From an archaeon (GTDB lineage Archaea > Thermoproteota > Nitrososphaeria > Nitrososphaerales > Nitrosopumilaceae), in the NCBI GenBank assembly GCA_024276695.1, contig JAJRWR010000026.1:1-64000 (forward strand): a DNA stretch of 64,000 nt, in the 5' to 3' direction. Every line of letters begins with the position of its first letter. Within the stretch, counting starts at the first letter, position 1. This document shows positions 25,313-33,370 of the stretch, one piece after another. The notes beneath the pieces were generated by a model that ran no database searches, was not told the origin of the DNA, and saw only the letters and a list, made by a program, of their open reading frames with translations. Made by a program: the position numbers and the translations under genes.

Positions 25313-25597
25313 ATGTTTGTAATGATAGCCGACATCCAACTCAAAGATGGCGTTGAAGAAGATTTCAAAAGCTGGTTTGCAGAATCAAACAAAGTATTAT
25401 GTAACTTTCCTGGATTTATTTCAAGACGATTCTTGAAATCTTCTGATGGAAGCTATAGAATTCTTGTAGAACATGAGAGCAAGGAGACTTTTATCAAAAT
25501 GCATCAAAGTCCCGAACATGACAAAATTCATCCAACTGGCCATTCTTTCATGAGTGCAGATCCTCAAAGAAAAACATACACTGTAGCTGCTGAGTAA
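25313..25597 (+). CDS. antibiotic biosynthesis monooxygenase (ABM)-family protein
   Basis: This 94-aa ferredoxin-like-fold protein (FVMIADIQLKDGVEEDFKSWFAESNKVLCNFPGFISRRFLKSSDGSYRILVEHESKETFIKMHQSPEHDKIHP) has the strand-helix pattern and the conserved W..S..L...PGF..R core of ABM/YgiN-like proteins. Such proteins act as small monooxygenases or heme-related enzymes, and the substrate cannot be told here. A TTAAAT element lies about 24 bp upstream of the ATG. It is followed after two bases by a cupin gene, so both are probably one unit. Confidence 0.75.
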   Translation: MFVMIADIQLKDGVEEDFKSWFAESNKVLCNFPGFISRRFLKSSDGSYRILVEHESKETFIKMHQSPEHDKIHPTGHSFMSADPQRKTYTVAAE

Positions 25598-25599
25598 AA

Positions 25600-25920
25600 T
25601 TGAAGATAGAGTATGATTTAGATACATACCTTGAAAAAATAAAAAACCATAATTCTTACTTTGATACTTTTATCAACAAATCTAGTTTAGCTGTTGGCGT
25701 ACTAATTCTGAAGCCTGGTGAGGAAGATACTCAAACCCCTCATGATAGTGATGAGGTATATTTTGTCATATCTGGTAATGGTTTCTTGAAAATCAAAGAC
25801 AAAGATTACAAAGTCACAAAAAACAAATTATTTTTTGTTGCAAAAGATGTGGAACATTATTTTCATGGAAATACAAAAGATCTAAAAGTATTGTACTTTT
25901 TTGGTGGACCTGACTCTTAG
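25600..25920 (+). CDS. cupin-domain protein
   Basis: The 106-aa single cupin begins on TTG right after the ABM gene stop. LILKPGEEDTQTPHDSDEVYFVISGNGFLKI is cupin motif 1 (H and E ligands), and KNKLFFVAKDVEHYFHGNTKDLKVLYFFGG is motif 2 (H ligand). It probably binds one metal ion. The substrate is unknown; co-transcription with an ABM-type protein hints at small-molecule oxidation. Its stop overlaps the convergent purN stop by four bases. Confidence 0.8.
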   Translation: MKIEYDLDTYLEKIKNHNSYFDTFINKSSLAVGVLILKPGEEDTQTPHDSDEVYFVISGNGFLKIKDKDYKVTKNKLFFVAKDVEHYFHGNTKDLKVLYFFGGPDS

Positions 25921-26534
25921 CCGATTACTGTTCTTCTTCCAGACACTTTGATTTTCTTTCTGGCAAAAAGATTGACTGCTTCTGGATAAATCCTATGTTC
26001 TTCTTTTAAAATTCTTTTTGAAAGAGATTCTTCTGTATCTTTTTCATCAACTTTAACTACTGCTTGAATAATTACAGGCCCTGTATCCATTCCTGCATCC
26101 ACAAAATGTACTGAACATCCGGAGATTTTGGTCCCATATTCCAATGCCTGTTTTTGAGAATCCAACCCTGGAAATGCAGGTAACAATGCTGGATGAATGT
26201 TGATTATTCTATTCTTGTATTTTTTTACAAACTCTGGACTAATGATTCTCATAAATCCTGCAAGGCATACTAGACCATTTTTTGGAGTAACTCCATACTT
26301 TGTTAATATGGAAATAATTTTTTTATCATATTCTGTTCTGCTGCCTTTGAATCCTTTACTTTCAATTACTTCTATATTGACACCTAGTTTTTGAGCAATT
26401 TTCAGTCCTTTAGCATCTGGTTTGTTAGAAATGACTACTGCTGGGTTGATTGGGATCTTTTTTTTCTTAATTGCTTTTAAGATGGATTCCATGTTGCTCC
26501 CGCGACCTGAGATTAGAATTCCTAGATTTAGCAA
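25917..26534 (-). CDS. purN: phosphoribosylglycinamide formyltransferase (GART, folate-dependent)
   Basis: The 205-aa protein shows LGILISGRGSNMESIL (substrate phosphate loop), LVCLAGFMRIISPEFV and the catalytic block NIHPALLPAFPGLDSQKQALEYGTKISGCSVHFVDAGMDTGPVIIQ, including the essential Asn, His and Asp. It transfers a formyl group from 10-formyl-THF to GAR, step 3 of purine synthesis, directly after PurD. Length is normal. It is convergent with the cupin gene and divergent from the beta-CASP nuclease gene. Confidence 0.94.
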   Translation of the reverse strand: MLNLGILISGRGSNMESILKAIKKKKIPINPAVVISNKPDAKGLKIAQKLGVNIEVIESKGFKGSRTEYDKKIISILTKYGVTPKNGLVCLAGFMRIISPEFVKKYKNRIINIHPALLPAFPGLDSQKQALEYGTKISGCSVHFVDAGMDTGPVIIQAVVKVDEKDTEESLSKRILKEEHRIYPEAVNLFARKKIKVSGRRTVIG

Positions 26535-26577
26535 CTAGTCAATAATAGATCAAACCTGCAATTTATATCAAATCCAC

Positions 26578-27573
26578 ATGATTTCATTTTCATTGCCTAG
26601 AAAAGTCAGGATGACAAAAAATGGAATCATGTGTGAGGTTGATGATAAGCGAGTTTGCTTGGATCCAAAAAATGGCGATGCCACTGGAATTAATTTTGTA
26701 TCTCATGCACATTCTGATCATCTTCCATCAAAAAACGGTGGTACAATTCTATCTTCAATTGAAACAAATGAAATAGCCAACTTACGTGGCTTTAAGATGG
26801 AAAATCACGTGGATTCTCTTGATGATTTTTCTTTAGTTGACAGTGGTCATATTCTAGGTGCTAAAGGATTGCTTTTTGATGATGTTTTTTATACTGGAGA
26901 TATTTGCACTAGGGACCGTGGTTTTCTAAAAGGTGCAAAAATTCCAAAATGCAAAACTTTGATTACTGAATGCACTTTTGGTTTGGCTGAATTTGTTTTC
27001 CCTAAACTTGAAGATACCATTAAACAAGTAAATGAATTAATCTCTGAACTTTATGGAAAAGGCGTACCCGTAATTTTAATGGGATATCAATTGGGTAAGG
27101 CTCAAACAATTACACAATTCTTTGGTCATTGGGGCCCATTATATCTTCATGATTCTGTAAAAGATATGAATTTGCTTCATCAAAAATTTGGAGTTACTTT
27201 AACTGATGGAATTGGTCATACTGAAGCTGAAAAAAAGGGATTGCTAGAAAAAAAGCCATGGATAATGGTTGCTCCAATGTTATCTGGCAAAAATAAATTT
27301 GTTCAATATATGAAATCAAAATATGGTGCTGTAACCATTGGATTTAGCGGATGGGCACAATCAACAAAATTTTCTTTTGGACGACGAACTGATTATTCTA
27401 TTTCAATGAGTGATCACTGCGACTACAACGAATTAATCGATATGGTGATACAATCCGAAGCAGAACAGGTTTACACTATACATGGATTTGTAACTGAGTT
27501 TGCTGAAGATTTGAGGAACAGGGGCATCTGTGCACAACCTCTATTAGAAAACTCATTAGATGATTTTATTTAG
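26578..27573 (+). CDS. metallo-beta-lactamase/beta-CASP family RNA exonuclease-like protein
   Basis: The zinc-binding MBL motif FVSHAHSDHLPSK is followed by SGHILGAKGLLFDDVFYTGDICTRDRG. The beta-CASP part carries PVILMGYQLGKAQ, GFSGWAQ, SMSDHCDYNELIDMV and VYTIHGF. This is the short (about 330 aa) archaeal group related to CPSF-73/mRNA 3'-end processing factors and DNA-ligase-associated exonucleases. It likely processes RNA or DNA ends in the cytoplasm. An ATG at 26611 (MTKNGIMCEV) is an alternative start, because the TATA-like tttatat at about 26563 sits too close to 26578 for a leaderless transcript. Confidence 0.82.
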   Translation: MISFSLPRKVRMTKNGIMCEVDDKRVCLDPKNGDATGINFVSHAHSDHLPSKNGGTILSSIETNEIANLRGFKMENHVDSLDDFSLVDSGHILGAKGLLFDDVFYTGDICTRDRGFLKGAKIPKCKTLITECTFGLAEFVFPKLEDTIKQVNELISELYGKGVPVILMGYQLGKAQTITQFFGHWGPLYLHDSVKDMNLLHQKFGVTLTDGIGHTEAEKKGLLEKKPWIMVAPMLSGKNKFVQYMKSKYGAVTIGFSGWAQSTKFSFGRRTDYSISMSDHCDYNELIDMVIQSEAEQVYTIHGFVTEFAEDLRNRGICAQPLLENSLDDFI

Positions 27574-27802
27574 AAAATTCATTGCACTCACAATTTTCAA
27601 CTAGACACGTTTCTGCATTTCTAATATGATCATGAGAGAAATGTTTGCAATTTTTATTTTTACATGTTCTTCTTTGAGCTTCTTTTTGTACTACTGATTG
27701 GGCAATTTGATTTGCTTTGTCCTTGGTGTATCCTTTTTTGTCAATATAGAAATGAACAACTCTATTGTATAGCATTTCTGGATTGAATTGTTTCTCTAAC
27801 AA
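27566..27802 (-). CDS. 78-aa small Cys-rich hypothetical protein
   Basis: The N-terminal half (MLEKQFNPEMLYNRVVHFYIDKKGYTKDKANQIAQSVVQKEAQRR) is helical. The C-terminal half (TCKNKNCKHFSHDHIRNAETCLVENCECNEFSK) has six Cys and several His in a C-x4-C...C-x5-C-x-C order, probably a zinc site. No family is recognised beyond a general resemblance to small thaumarchaeal zinc proteins. It overlaps the beta-CASP stop by eight bases (convergent) and follows another Cys-rich mini-ORF on the same strand. Confidence 0.6.
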   Translation of the reverse strand: MLEKQFNPEMLYNRVVHFYIDKKGYTKDKANQIAQSVVQKEAQRRTCKNKNCKHFSHDHIRNAETCLVENCECNEFSK

Positions 27803-27900
27803 TATTGTCTCTTCCTATTTCCTCTTCTAAAACTTGATCCTTTGTGACAGTCACATTTACAAGATTCATCATTACAAAATCCATGATTATTTTTTATCAT
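27796..27900 (-). CDS. 34-aa Cys-rich mini-protein
   Basis: This ORF is too short for the track. MIKNNHGFCNDESCKCDCHKGSSFRRGNRKRQYC has Cys/His clustering (C-x4-C-x-C-x-C-H) and a basic tail. It overlaps the start of the 78-aa Cys-rich gene by a few bases, suggesting coupling. A similar pattern (CDCLCC) appears in another short ORF at 47394-47507. The remaining bases up to glycerate kinase (27901-28007) show nothing clear. Confidence 0.4.
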   Translation of the reverse strand: MIKNNHGFCNDESCKCDCHKGSSFRRGNRKRQYC

Positions 27901-28007
27901 ATTCTGATTGGACGATTATGATATTTGAAGGACTCTTCTTTTTGAGTAATCATTTGTTTGATTAAATCCGAAAATTTTGATAATTTTTTGCCATAATTTG
28001 TGAAAAA

Positions 28008-29294
28008 TTATTTCAAAATCACGCCTACATCCATCAGATTTGTGTGGGTGGCATTGGTAATGATATTGCCTTTTTGCTTTTGAAAGAATCGTCCTGAATC
28101 ACTGTTTTTGAGAAACTCTTTCATTACATCCAAATCTATTTTGATATTTTCTGTAATTGCTCCTGCAAAAACTGAATTCCCATCAATCCCATCTGTCCCA
28201 ATTGAAGCAATGACCATTTTTTTTAATTTTTGAGTATTTTTTAATAATCGTAAAACTAGTTCTTGATTTCGTCCTCCCATTCCTTTTCCTAGAACTTTAA
28301 CTGTGGTCTCCCCTCCAAAAATTATACATGTTTTTTCATCTTCTGAAATTTTTTCAAGAATTTTAGTAACTGCTTCTTTTATGTCTCCAAAAAGATGTAT
28401 AGTGCTTACTTTGTAACCTGTGTTTTCAGCTTTTTCTTTCATAGCTTCTAAACAATCATTATTATTTGCAATTACAAAATTTTCAATTTTAGCTTTTTTT
28501 GGAGTTTCCATGCTTTCATTTTTCCCTTTTTCTAAAAGATCTAAAACTTCTTGTGGCATTTTCCAACGAATTTTATATTTATCTATAATTTTCAATGCAT
28601 CTACATATGTAGTATCATCCATGTATGTAGTTCCTGAGGCAATGGATGAAAGATCATCTCCTTCTACATCTGACATCACTAAACTTACTCCATGGCATTT
28701 CATGTTTTCTACTAGTTTTCCTCCCTTGATTTTTGATAGATGTTTTCGTATACAGTTAAACTCTTGAATTGTAGCTCCTGACTTTAGCAATACATTTGTC
28801 ACATGAACTTTATCATCTAAAGTAATGTTATCGGGCATTGCAAGTAATGATGAGCCTCCTCCCGATACTAGGAAAATAACCAATTCATCACTTCGCTTAT
28901 TTTGAACAAATTTCATGACTTCTTTAGCTGCCTTTACGCTTGTTTGGTCTGGTTTGGGATGTCTGGAATTAAAAATCTGAAATTTTTTACCTTTGATTAT
29001 TGATTTTGAGCCTTTGGGGATTACTATAATTCCACTTTTTATAGAAACTATGGCATTTAATGCTCTTGTCATAGAATCTCCTGCTTTTCCAAAAGCTACT
29101 GAATAGATGCTTGAATATTTCTCAAGATTGAATGATTTGTCACTAATTTTGATTTCATTAGGTGTCACAAATTTTGGAATTATGTTTTCTGGATTTGCTG
29201 CTTGAAGCCCCGCCTCTAAAATTTCTAAACAATCTCTCTTCTTATCCGTAGTTGCCAAGTCATCAAAATTTTGTATAATCACACTGTCAGTCAA
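28008..29294 (-). CDS. glycerate 2-kinase (MOFRL family)
   Basis: The 428-aa protein has the GckA/TtuD layout. The N-terminal DUF4147 domain carries SVAFGKAGDSMTRAL, NSRHPKPDQTSVKAA and IFLVSGGGSSLLAMP. The C-terminal MOFRL domain has CIIFGGETTVKVLGKGMGGRNQELVL and SIGTDGIDGNSVFAGA. Archaeal members phosphorylate glycerate to 2-phosphoglycerate, feeding gluconeogenic carbon flow. It is transcribed away from the divergent iron alcohol dehydrogenase gene, with about 40 bp between them. Confidence 0.9.
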   Translation of the reverse strand: MTDSVIIQNFDDLATTDKKRDCLEILEAGLQAANPENIIPKFVTPNEIKISDKSFNLEKYSSIYSVAFGKAGDSMTRALNAIVSIKSGIIVIPKGSKSIIKGKKFQIFNSRHPKPDQTSVKAAKEVMKFVQNKRSDELVIFLVSGGGSSLLAMPDNITLDDKVHVTNVLLKSGATIQEFNCIRKHLSKIKGGKLVENMKCHGVSLVMSDVEGDDLSSIASGTTYMDDTTYVDALKIIDKYKIRWKMPQEVLDLLEKGKNESMETPKKAKIENFVIANNNDCLEAMKEKAENTGYKVSTIHLFGDIKEAVTKILEKISEDEKTCIIFGGETTVKVLGKGMGGRNQELVLRLLKNTQKLKKMVIASIGTDGIDGNSVFAGAITENIKIDLDVMKEFLKNSDSGRFFQKQKGNIITNATHTNLMDVGVILK

Positions 29295-29334
29295 TAATGC
29301 AAGATATAATAATAATCAATGATGCCTTTGATTT

Positions 29335-30279
29335 ATGCAAACAGTACGCATTCCAAAAGTTATCAACTTTGGAGAAAATGCACTTGGTGAAACAGAGTAT
29401 CCAAAAAATGCCCTAGTTGTCACAACCGTTCCGCCAGCACTATCTGACAAATGGTTGGCAAGAATGGGTATACAAGATTACATGTTATATGACCAAGTAA
29501 AACCTGAACCATCAATTGACGATGTCAATACTGTTATTTCACAATTCAAAGACAAAGATCCATCATGTCTAATTGGACTTGGTGGTGGAAGTTCAATGGA
29601 TGTAGTAAAATATGCTGCACCTGAGATGAAAAAAGAAAAAATCTTAATTCCAACAACATTTGGAACTGGAGCTGAAATGACAACTTATTGTGTTCTGAAA
29701 TTTGACGGTAAAAAGAAATTGTTACGTGAAGACAAATTTTTGGCTGACATGGCTGTGGTAGATTCATATTTTATGGATGGCACTCCAGAACAAGTTCTAA
29801 AAAATTCTGTCTGTGATGCATGTGCTCAAGCAACCGAAGGTTATGATAGTAAACTAGGTAATGACTTGACAAGAACTCTATGTAAACAGGCATTTGAGAT
29901 TCTCTATGATGCAATTATGAATGACAAACCAGAAAACTATCCTTATGGATCAATGTTGTCTGGAATGGGATTTGGTAATTGCTCTACGACTCTTGGACAT
30001 GCTTTGTCCTACGTGTTCTCAAATGAGGGTGTACCCCATGGATATTCATTATCCTCTTGTACTACCGTTGCACACAAGCATAACAAGTCAATCTTCTATG
30101 ATAGATTTAAAGAGGCTATGAATAAACTTGGCTTTGATAAACTAGAACTCAAAGCTGACATTTCAGAAGCTGCAGACACCGTAATGACAGATAAAGGACA
30201 TTTGGATCCAAATCCAATTCCAATAGTCAAAGACGATGTTGTAAAATGTCTTGAAGATATCAACGCAGGTAACTTATAA
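29335..30279 (+). CDS. iron-containing alcohol dehydrogenase, candidate semialdehyde reductase of the 3HP/4HB cycle
   Basis: This 314-aa protein belongs to the group III (iron) alcohol dehydrogenases. It has an NADPH-binding region CLIGLGGGSSMDVVKYAA, IPTTFGTGAEMT, and metal ligands in SVCDACAQATEGY and STTLGHALSYVFSNEGVPHGYSLS (Asp and two His). A related iron alcohol dehydrogenase of Nitrosopumilus maritimus (Nmar_1110, as I recall) reduces malonic semialdehyde in the autotrophic cycle. The CdvC/CarAB neighbourhood 20 kb downstream fits that locus from memory. The protein is shorter than bacterial members (about 380 aa). The exact substrate is inferred. Confidence 0.82.
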   Translation: MQTVRIPKVINFGENALGETEYPKNALVVTTVPPALSDKWLARMGIQDYMLYDQVKPEPSIDDVNTVISQFKDKDPSCLIGLGGGSSMDVVKYAAPEMKKEKILIPTTFGTGAEMTTYCVLKFDGKKKLLREDKFLADMAVVDSYFMDGTPEQVLKNSVCDACAQATEGYDSKLGNDLTRTLCKQAFEILYDAIMNDKPENYPYGSMLSGMGFGNCSTTLGHALSYVFSNEGVPHGYSLSSCTTVAHKHNKSIFYDRFKEAMNKLGFDKLELKADISEAADTVMTDKGHLDPNPIPIVKDDVVKCLEDINAGNL

Positions 30280-30289
30280 AAAATTCAAT

Positions 30290-30312
30290 ATTTTTTACTT
30301 TTTTTATATTTT
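30290..30312 (+). terminator. T-rich terminator after the iron alcohol dehydrogenase gene
   Basis: Two T runs (attttttactttttttatatttta) follow the stop codon by about 12 bases. Oligo-T without a hairpin is the usual archaeal termination signal. Confidence 0.45.
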
Positions 30313-30372
30313 ATTAATAAACTGTGAAATTGGTAGCTTGATGAAACTTTTTATTCTAATACTCTAACGTAG

Positions 30373-31479
30373 ATGTGCTTGACTGATAAAAAATTAAAAT
30401 TTGGTATACAAAACGGCCTAAATGTTGCAAGAGCTGGATACACTGAAGACCAAATCTTAACTGCGTGTATGCTTGCCGATAAAACCGGCTATGATTCAAT
30501 TTTCTATATGGATCACACTAATGTCCCACAATGGAAAAATGCTACTGTTCTTGATCCTTGGGTTATGTTGTCTGCAATTGCTGCAGTTACAAATAATGTT
30601 GAATTAGGAACATGTGTTACTGACGCAATTAGAAGACATCCTTCTAACATTGCACTAGCTGCAATTACTCTTGATAGAGTTTCAAAAGGTAGAGCTATCT
30701 TGGGAATTGGTGCAGGTGAAGCACAGAACTTGAAAGAATTTTGTATCCCATTTGAAAAACCTGTTTCTAAATGGGCAGAACAAATTGAAACTATTCATAA
30801 ATTATACCAATCAACTCCTGATAACACTGTAGATTATAACGGAAAATATTATCAACTTGAAGGTGCGTGTTTACAAGCACCGCCAATTAGAAAACCACAT
30901 CCACCAACTTACATGGCATCTGGTGGTAAACGTACACTTGCATTAACTGGAAAACTTGGTGATGGGTGGTTGCCAATCGGTTATACTCCAGAACTTTTTG
31001 AAGATCATGCTGCACAAATCAAAGTATCCATGGATGCAAATAATAGAACTCAAGAAGAGAAAGATAATTTCCAATATGCTTTGGATATTGATGTCTATTT
31101 CTCTGACGATGCCGAAGCATCTTGGGCACGTATGAAAGAGGCTGTGAAAGTTAGTCTGTTCAAGCCTGAAATTTTGAGAGTACATGGATTAAAAGAAATT
31201 GAAGGATTTGATTTCGTAAAATACTTTACAGAATATTCAATGTCTGATCAAAGTTGGATTGTAAAGATGAGGGAAGCCGCAACAAAAATTCCTGATGCTG
31301 TTGCACGTTCATCTACTGCTGTTGGCACTCCTGAAGATATGATTCCAACCTTTGAGAGATTTATGGATGCTGGGGTAAATCACTTTGTAATTAGATTCTG
31401 GGGTAAGAACTACTTTGGCTCTATTGACAAGTTTGCAAGTCATGTAATACCTGCATTGCGTGCTAAAGCCAAACAATAA
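30373..31479 (+). CDS. F420-dependent oxidoreductase, Mer-like (luciferase-like monooxygenase family)
   Basis: The 368-aa TIM-barrel protein has LADKTGYDSIFYMDHTNVPQ, VELGTCVTDAIRRHPSNIALAAITLDRVSKGRAILGIGAGE, and PTYMASGGKRTLALTGKLGDGWLP, all typical of F420-dependent bacterial-luciferase-like enzymes such as methylene-H4MPT reductase (Mer). Thaumarchaea are known to make F420. Whether the substrate is a pterin cannot be decided here, since THF-type one-carbon genes lie nearby. A TTTTTATT element about 25 bp before the ATG supports a leaderless start. Confidence 0.85.
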   Translation: MCLTDKKLKFGIQNGLNVARAGYTEDQILTACMLADKTGYDSIFYMDHTNVPQWKNATVLDPWVMLSAIAAVTNNVELGTCVTDAIRRHPSNIALAAITLDRVSKGRAILGIGAGEAQNLKEFCIPFEKPVSKWAEQIETIHKLYQSTPDNTVDYNGKYYQLEGACLQAPPIRKPHPPTYMASGGKRTLALTGKLGDGWLPIGYTPELFEDHAAQIKVSMDANNRTQEEKDNFQYALDIDVYFSDDAEASWARMKEAVKVSLFKPEILRVHGLKEIEGFDFVKYFTEYSMSDQSWIVKMREAATKIPDAVARSSTAVGTPEDMIPTFERFMDAGVNHFVIRFWGKNYFGSIDKFASHVIPALRAKAKQ

Positions 31480-31538
31480 GATGTTCTTTACTATGACACA
31501 CAGCAAATCATTTAGTTTACTATCTATCACACGTTATC

Positions 31539-31769
31539 ATGGATGAAGATCTTCCTGAATCAGTGAAAAAATGCCTTGACATTTTAGAAGAAAATGTGGA
31601 AATTTCAGCTAATTTTGAATATGATTTGGATGATGAAAAGGAAGATGAATTGACTACTGATATGGAACTCCACAATTTGTATGATATGACTGAAGATGTT
31701 GCAGAGTCTGCAAAACTAAAACGTGCAGAATCTAATTTTGCAAGACGTCAATCTGAAGATTCTTTATGA
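31539..31769 (+). CDS. 76-aa acidic hypothetical protein
   Basis: MDEDLPESVKKCLDILEENVEISANFEYDLDDEKEDELTTDMELHNLYDMTEDVAESAKLKRAESNFARRQSEDSL is strongly acidic and mainly helical, with no known domain. It lies after the Mer-like gene and converges on the winged-helix-like gene with only one base between stops. The function is unknown. Confidence 0.55.
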   Translation: MDEDLPESVKKCLDILEENVEISANFEYDLDDEKEDELTTDMELHNLYDMTEDVAESAKLKRAESNFARRQSEDSL

Positions 31770-31770
31770 T

Positions 31771-32181
31771 TTAATGTCTACTGCTCTTTGTTTTTGTAAG
31801 TGATTTTGCTTTGCGTTTGTTTTTCTGTTTCTCTAATCTTTTTCTAGTTCGTTCAGTTGCATTTGTTGAGCCTTGAATGATCTTTGTTTTACTTCCGTCT
31901 CTTAGCATTATTTCTTTGCCTTTGAATCGAAATTCAACATCTCTGCATTTGATGTAATATCTTTTGAGACAAAAAAATATCCTATTATTAGTGCCATGCA
32001 TTTCTTTGACTTCTTTGGTTTTTTTTAGTTCATTGAGAATATTTCGTAATAATCCTTTATCGATGTCTGTAATTCGATGTAGTTCTCTAAACCAGATGAA
32101 TCTTGAATTTGAACCCCATTCTTCTAAAAGTTTTAGAGTTATCTTGGTAGCCTCTTCTCGTTCCTCATTAATTTCGTTCAT
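31771..32181 (-). CDS. small basic protein, possible winged-helix regulator
   Basis: The track begins at 32214, but the ATG at 32181 has GGAG nine bases upstream and a TAAATTTA element about 25 bp upstream, so I prefer it (136 aa). The region EEREEATKITLKLLEEWGSNSRFIWFRELHRITDIDKGLLRNILNELKKTKEVKEMHGTNNRIFF looks like a winged-helix domain. The C-terminal tail (NATERTRKRLEKQKNKRKAKSLTKTKSS) is very basic and probably contacts nucleic acid. A transcription-factor role is likely but unproven. Confidence 0.55.
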   Translation of the reverse strand: MNEINEEREEATKITLKLLEEWGSNSRFIWFRELHRITDIDKGLLRNILNELKKTKEVKEMHGTNNRIFFCLKRYYIKCRDVEFRFKGKEIMLRDGSKTKIIQGSTNATERTRKRLEKQKNKRKAKSLTKTKSSRH

Positions 32182-32296
32182 TTTCTTCTCCTGAATCCAT
32201 CCTAAATTTAGCAATTTACATTAATGAAGAATTTGGATGAAAAAAGTCAAGTTTTAGAATGTTCTTTGGTTTTGATTATTTTTGTAATTCTATTCT

Positions 32297-32389
32297 ATGC
32301 GCACAGAATTTAAAACTGAATGTAATGCATTAGAATGCAGAATTTTAGAAATAAAGGCGATGGCCAAAGAATTAGATGAAGAGGAATAA
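32297..32389 (+). CDS. 30-aa mini-ORF
   Basis: This ORF is not in the track. MRTEFKTECNALECRILEIKAMAKELDEEE is a single amphipathic helix with two Cys. A TATTTTT element about 20-25 bp upstream of the ATG would fit a leaderless transcript. No family is recognised, and a chance ORF is possible. Confidence 0.3.
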   Translation: MRTEFKTECNALECRILEIKAMAKELDEEE

Positions 32390-32391
32390 TT

Positions 32392-32616
32392 CTATTTCTT
32401 TGATTTTGCTTTTCTCTCCTTGATTCTGGATTTTATTACCTTCACTGATTGCTTTTGATTATTTTCCATCTTATTTGCTATTGAATCGATTTGTTTGATT
32501 ATTTTTGCTTGCGCTTCTGAAGAACTTGTTTTTAGTAATTTCTTTTTTAATTTTTTTAATTGGTTTGAATATCCTTGAAAATTATCTCTTAATTCATTTA
32601 GATAGGGATCATCCAT
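32392..32616 (-). CDS. small coiled-coil hypothetical protein
   Basis: MDDPYLNELRDNFQGYSNQLKKLKKKLLKTSSSEAQAKIIKQIDSIANKMENNQKQSVKVIKSRIKERKAKSKK is basic and almost entirely heptad-like helix. The track start (TTG 32628) adds four residues; the ATG at 32616 is the simpler choice. It converges on the 30-aa mini-ORF. Its function is unknown, and the Lys-rich end hints at nucleic-acid contact. Confidence 0.5.
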   Translation of the reverse strand: MDDPYLNELRDNFQGYSNQLKKLKKKLLKTSSSEAQAKIIKQIDSIANKMENNQKQSVKVIKSRIKERKAKSKK

Positions 32617-32693
32617 GATAATTTTCAATTTATCTTCTATTTTAGGAATTTCAATACCTCTGGATTTATAATATTATTTAATTAAATTGCTTT

Positions 32694-33326
32694 ATGCAAT
32701 TAACTGGAATTCTCCAAATCAGGTCATATGAGAAAATAAAAGAATTTTTGAATAATGGACATGTTGGACGAATTGCTAGTATTGACACAAATGGATTTCC
32801 TCAGATCATTCCTATGAATTTTGTATTTCGTAATGATGCAGTTTATATGCATTCTCATGTAAAGGGTGAAAAATTAGATAATATTTCTAGAAACGACAAA
32901 GTGGGATTTGAATCTGACCGCGAACTGGAATTTCTGCCTTCGTATTTTGAAGATCCACATAATGCAGCTTTAGCTGATACCCTATACATTAGCATAGTAA
33001 TCAAAGGAATAGCTTCTTTCGTGTCTGATAGGGAAGAAAAAACGCTTGCACTAAATGGATTAATGGAAAAATATCAGCCTGAAGGACAGTATGATCCAAT
33101 TCAATCTGATATGGGAGTTTTAGATGCTGTTAGTGTAATCAAAATAACTCCTCAAACACTTCACGGAAAATACAAAATTGGCCAACACATGAGGTCTGAT
33201 GACAGGGCAAATCTAGCTCAAAAAATTCTAAAGAAAAATTCCCCCTCTGCTCTTGAAACTTTGAAAATTATGGGGTTTGAGGTGACTGATACAGGTTTGA
33301 AAATGATTGATGAACCTGTATGGTAA
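32694..33326 (+). CDS. pyridoxamine 5'-phosphate oxidase (PPOX)-like flavin/F420-binding protein
   Basis: The 210-aa split-barrel protein has IKEFLNNGHVGRIASIDTNGFPQIIPMNFVFRNDAVYMHSHVKGEKLDNISRNDKVGFESD, the FMN/F420-binding pattern of the PPOX superfamily. YISIVIKGIASFVSD and GMELD-like strands follow. The last 40 residues are an added helical tail. The substrate is unknown; members can be F420-dependent reductases, heme-binding proteins or true pyridoxamine oxidases. It lies directly upstream of uvrB with a 45-bp gap but has no evident repair role. Confidence 0.75.
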   Translation: MQLTGILQIRSYEKIKEFLNNGHVGRIASIDTNGFPQIIPMNFVFRNDAVYMHSHVKGEKLDNISRNDKVGFESDRELEFLPSYFEDPHNAALADTLYISIVIKGIASFVSDREEKTLALNGLMEKYQPEGQYDPIQSDMGVLDAVSVIKITPQTLHGKYKIGQHMRSDDRANLAQKILKKNSPSALETLKIMGFEVTDTGLKMIDEPVW

Positions 33327-33370
33327 TTTTATCTTGATATCACCATTGCTTTAAATTCAGTTTTTAGAGA

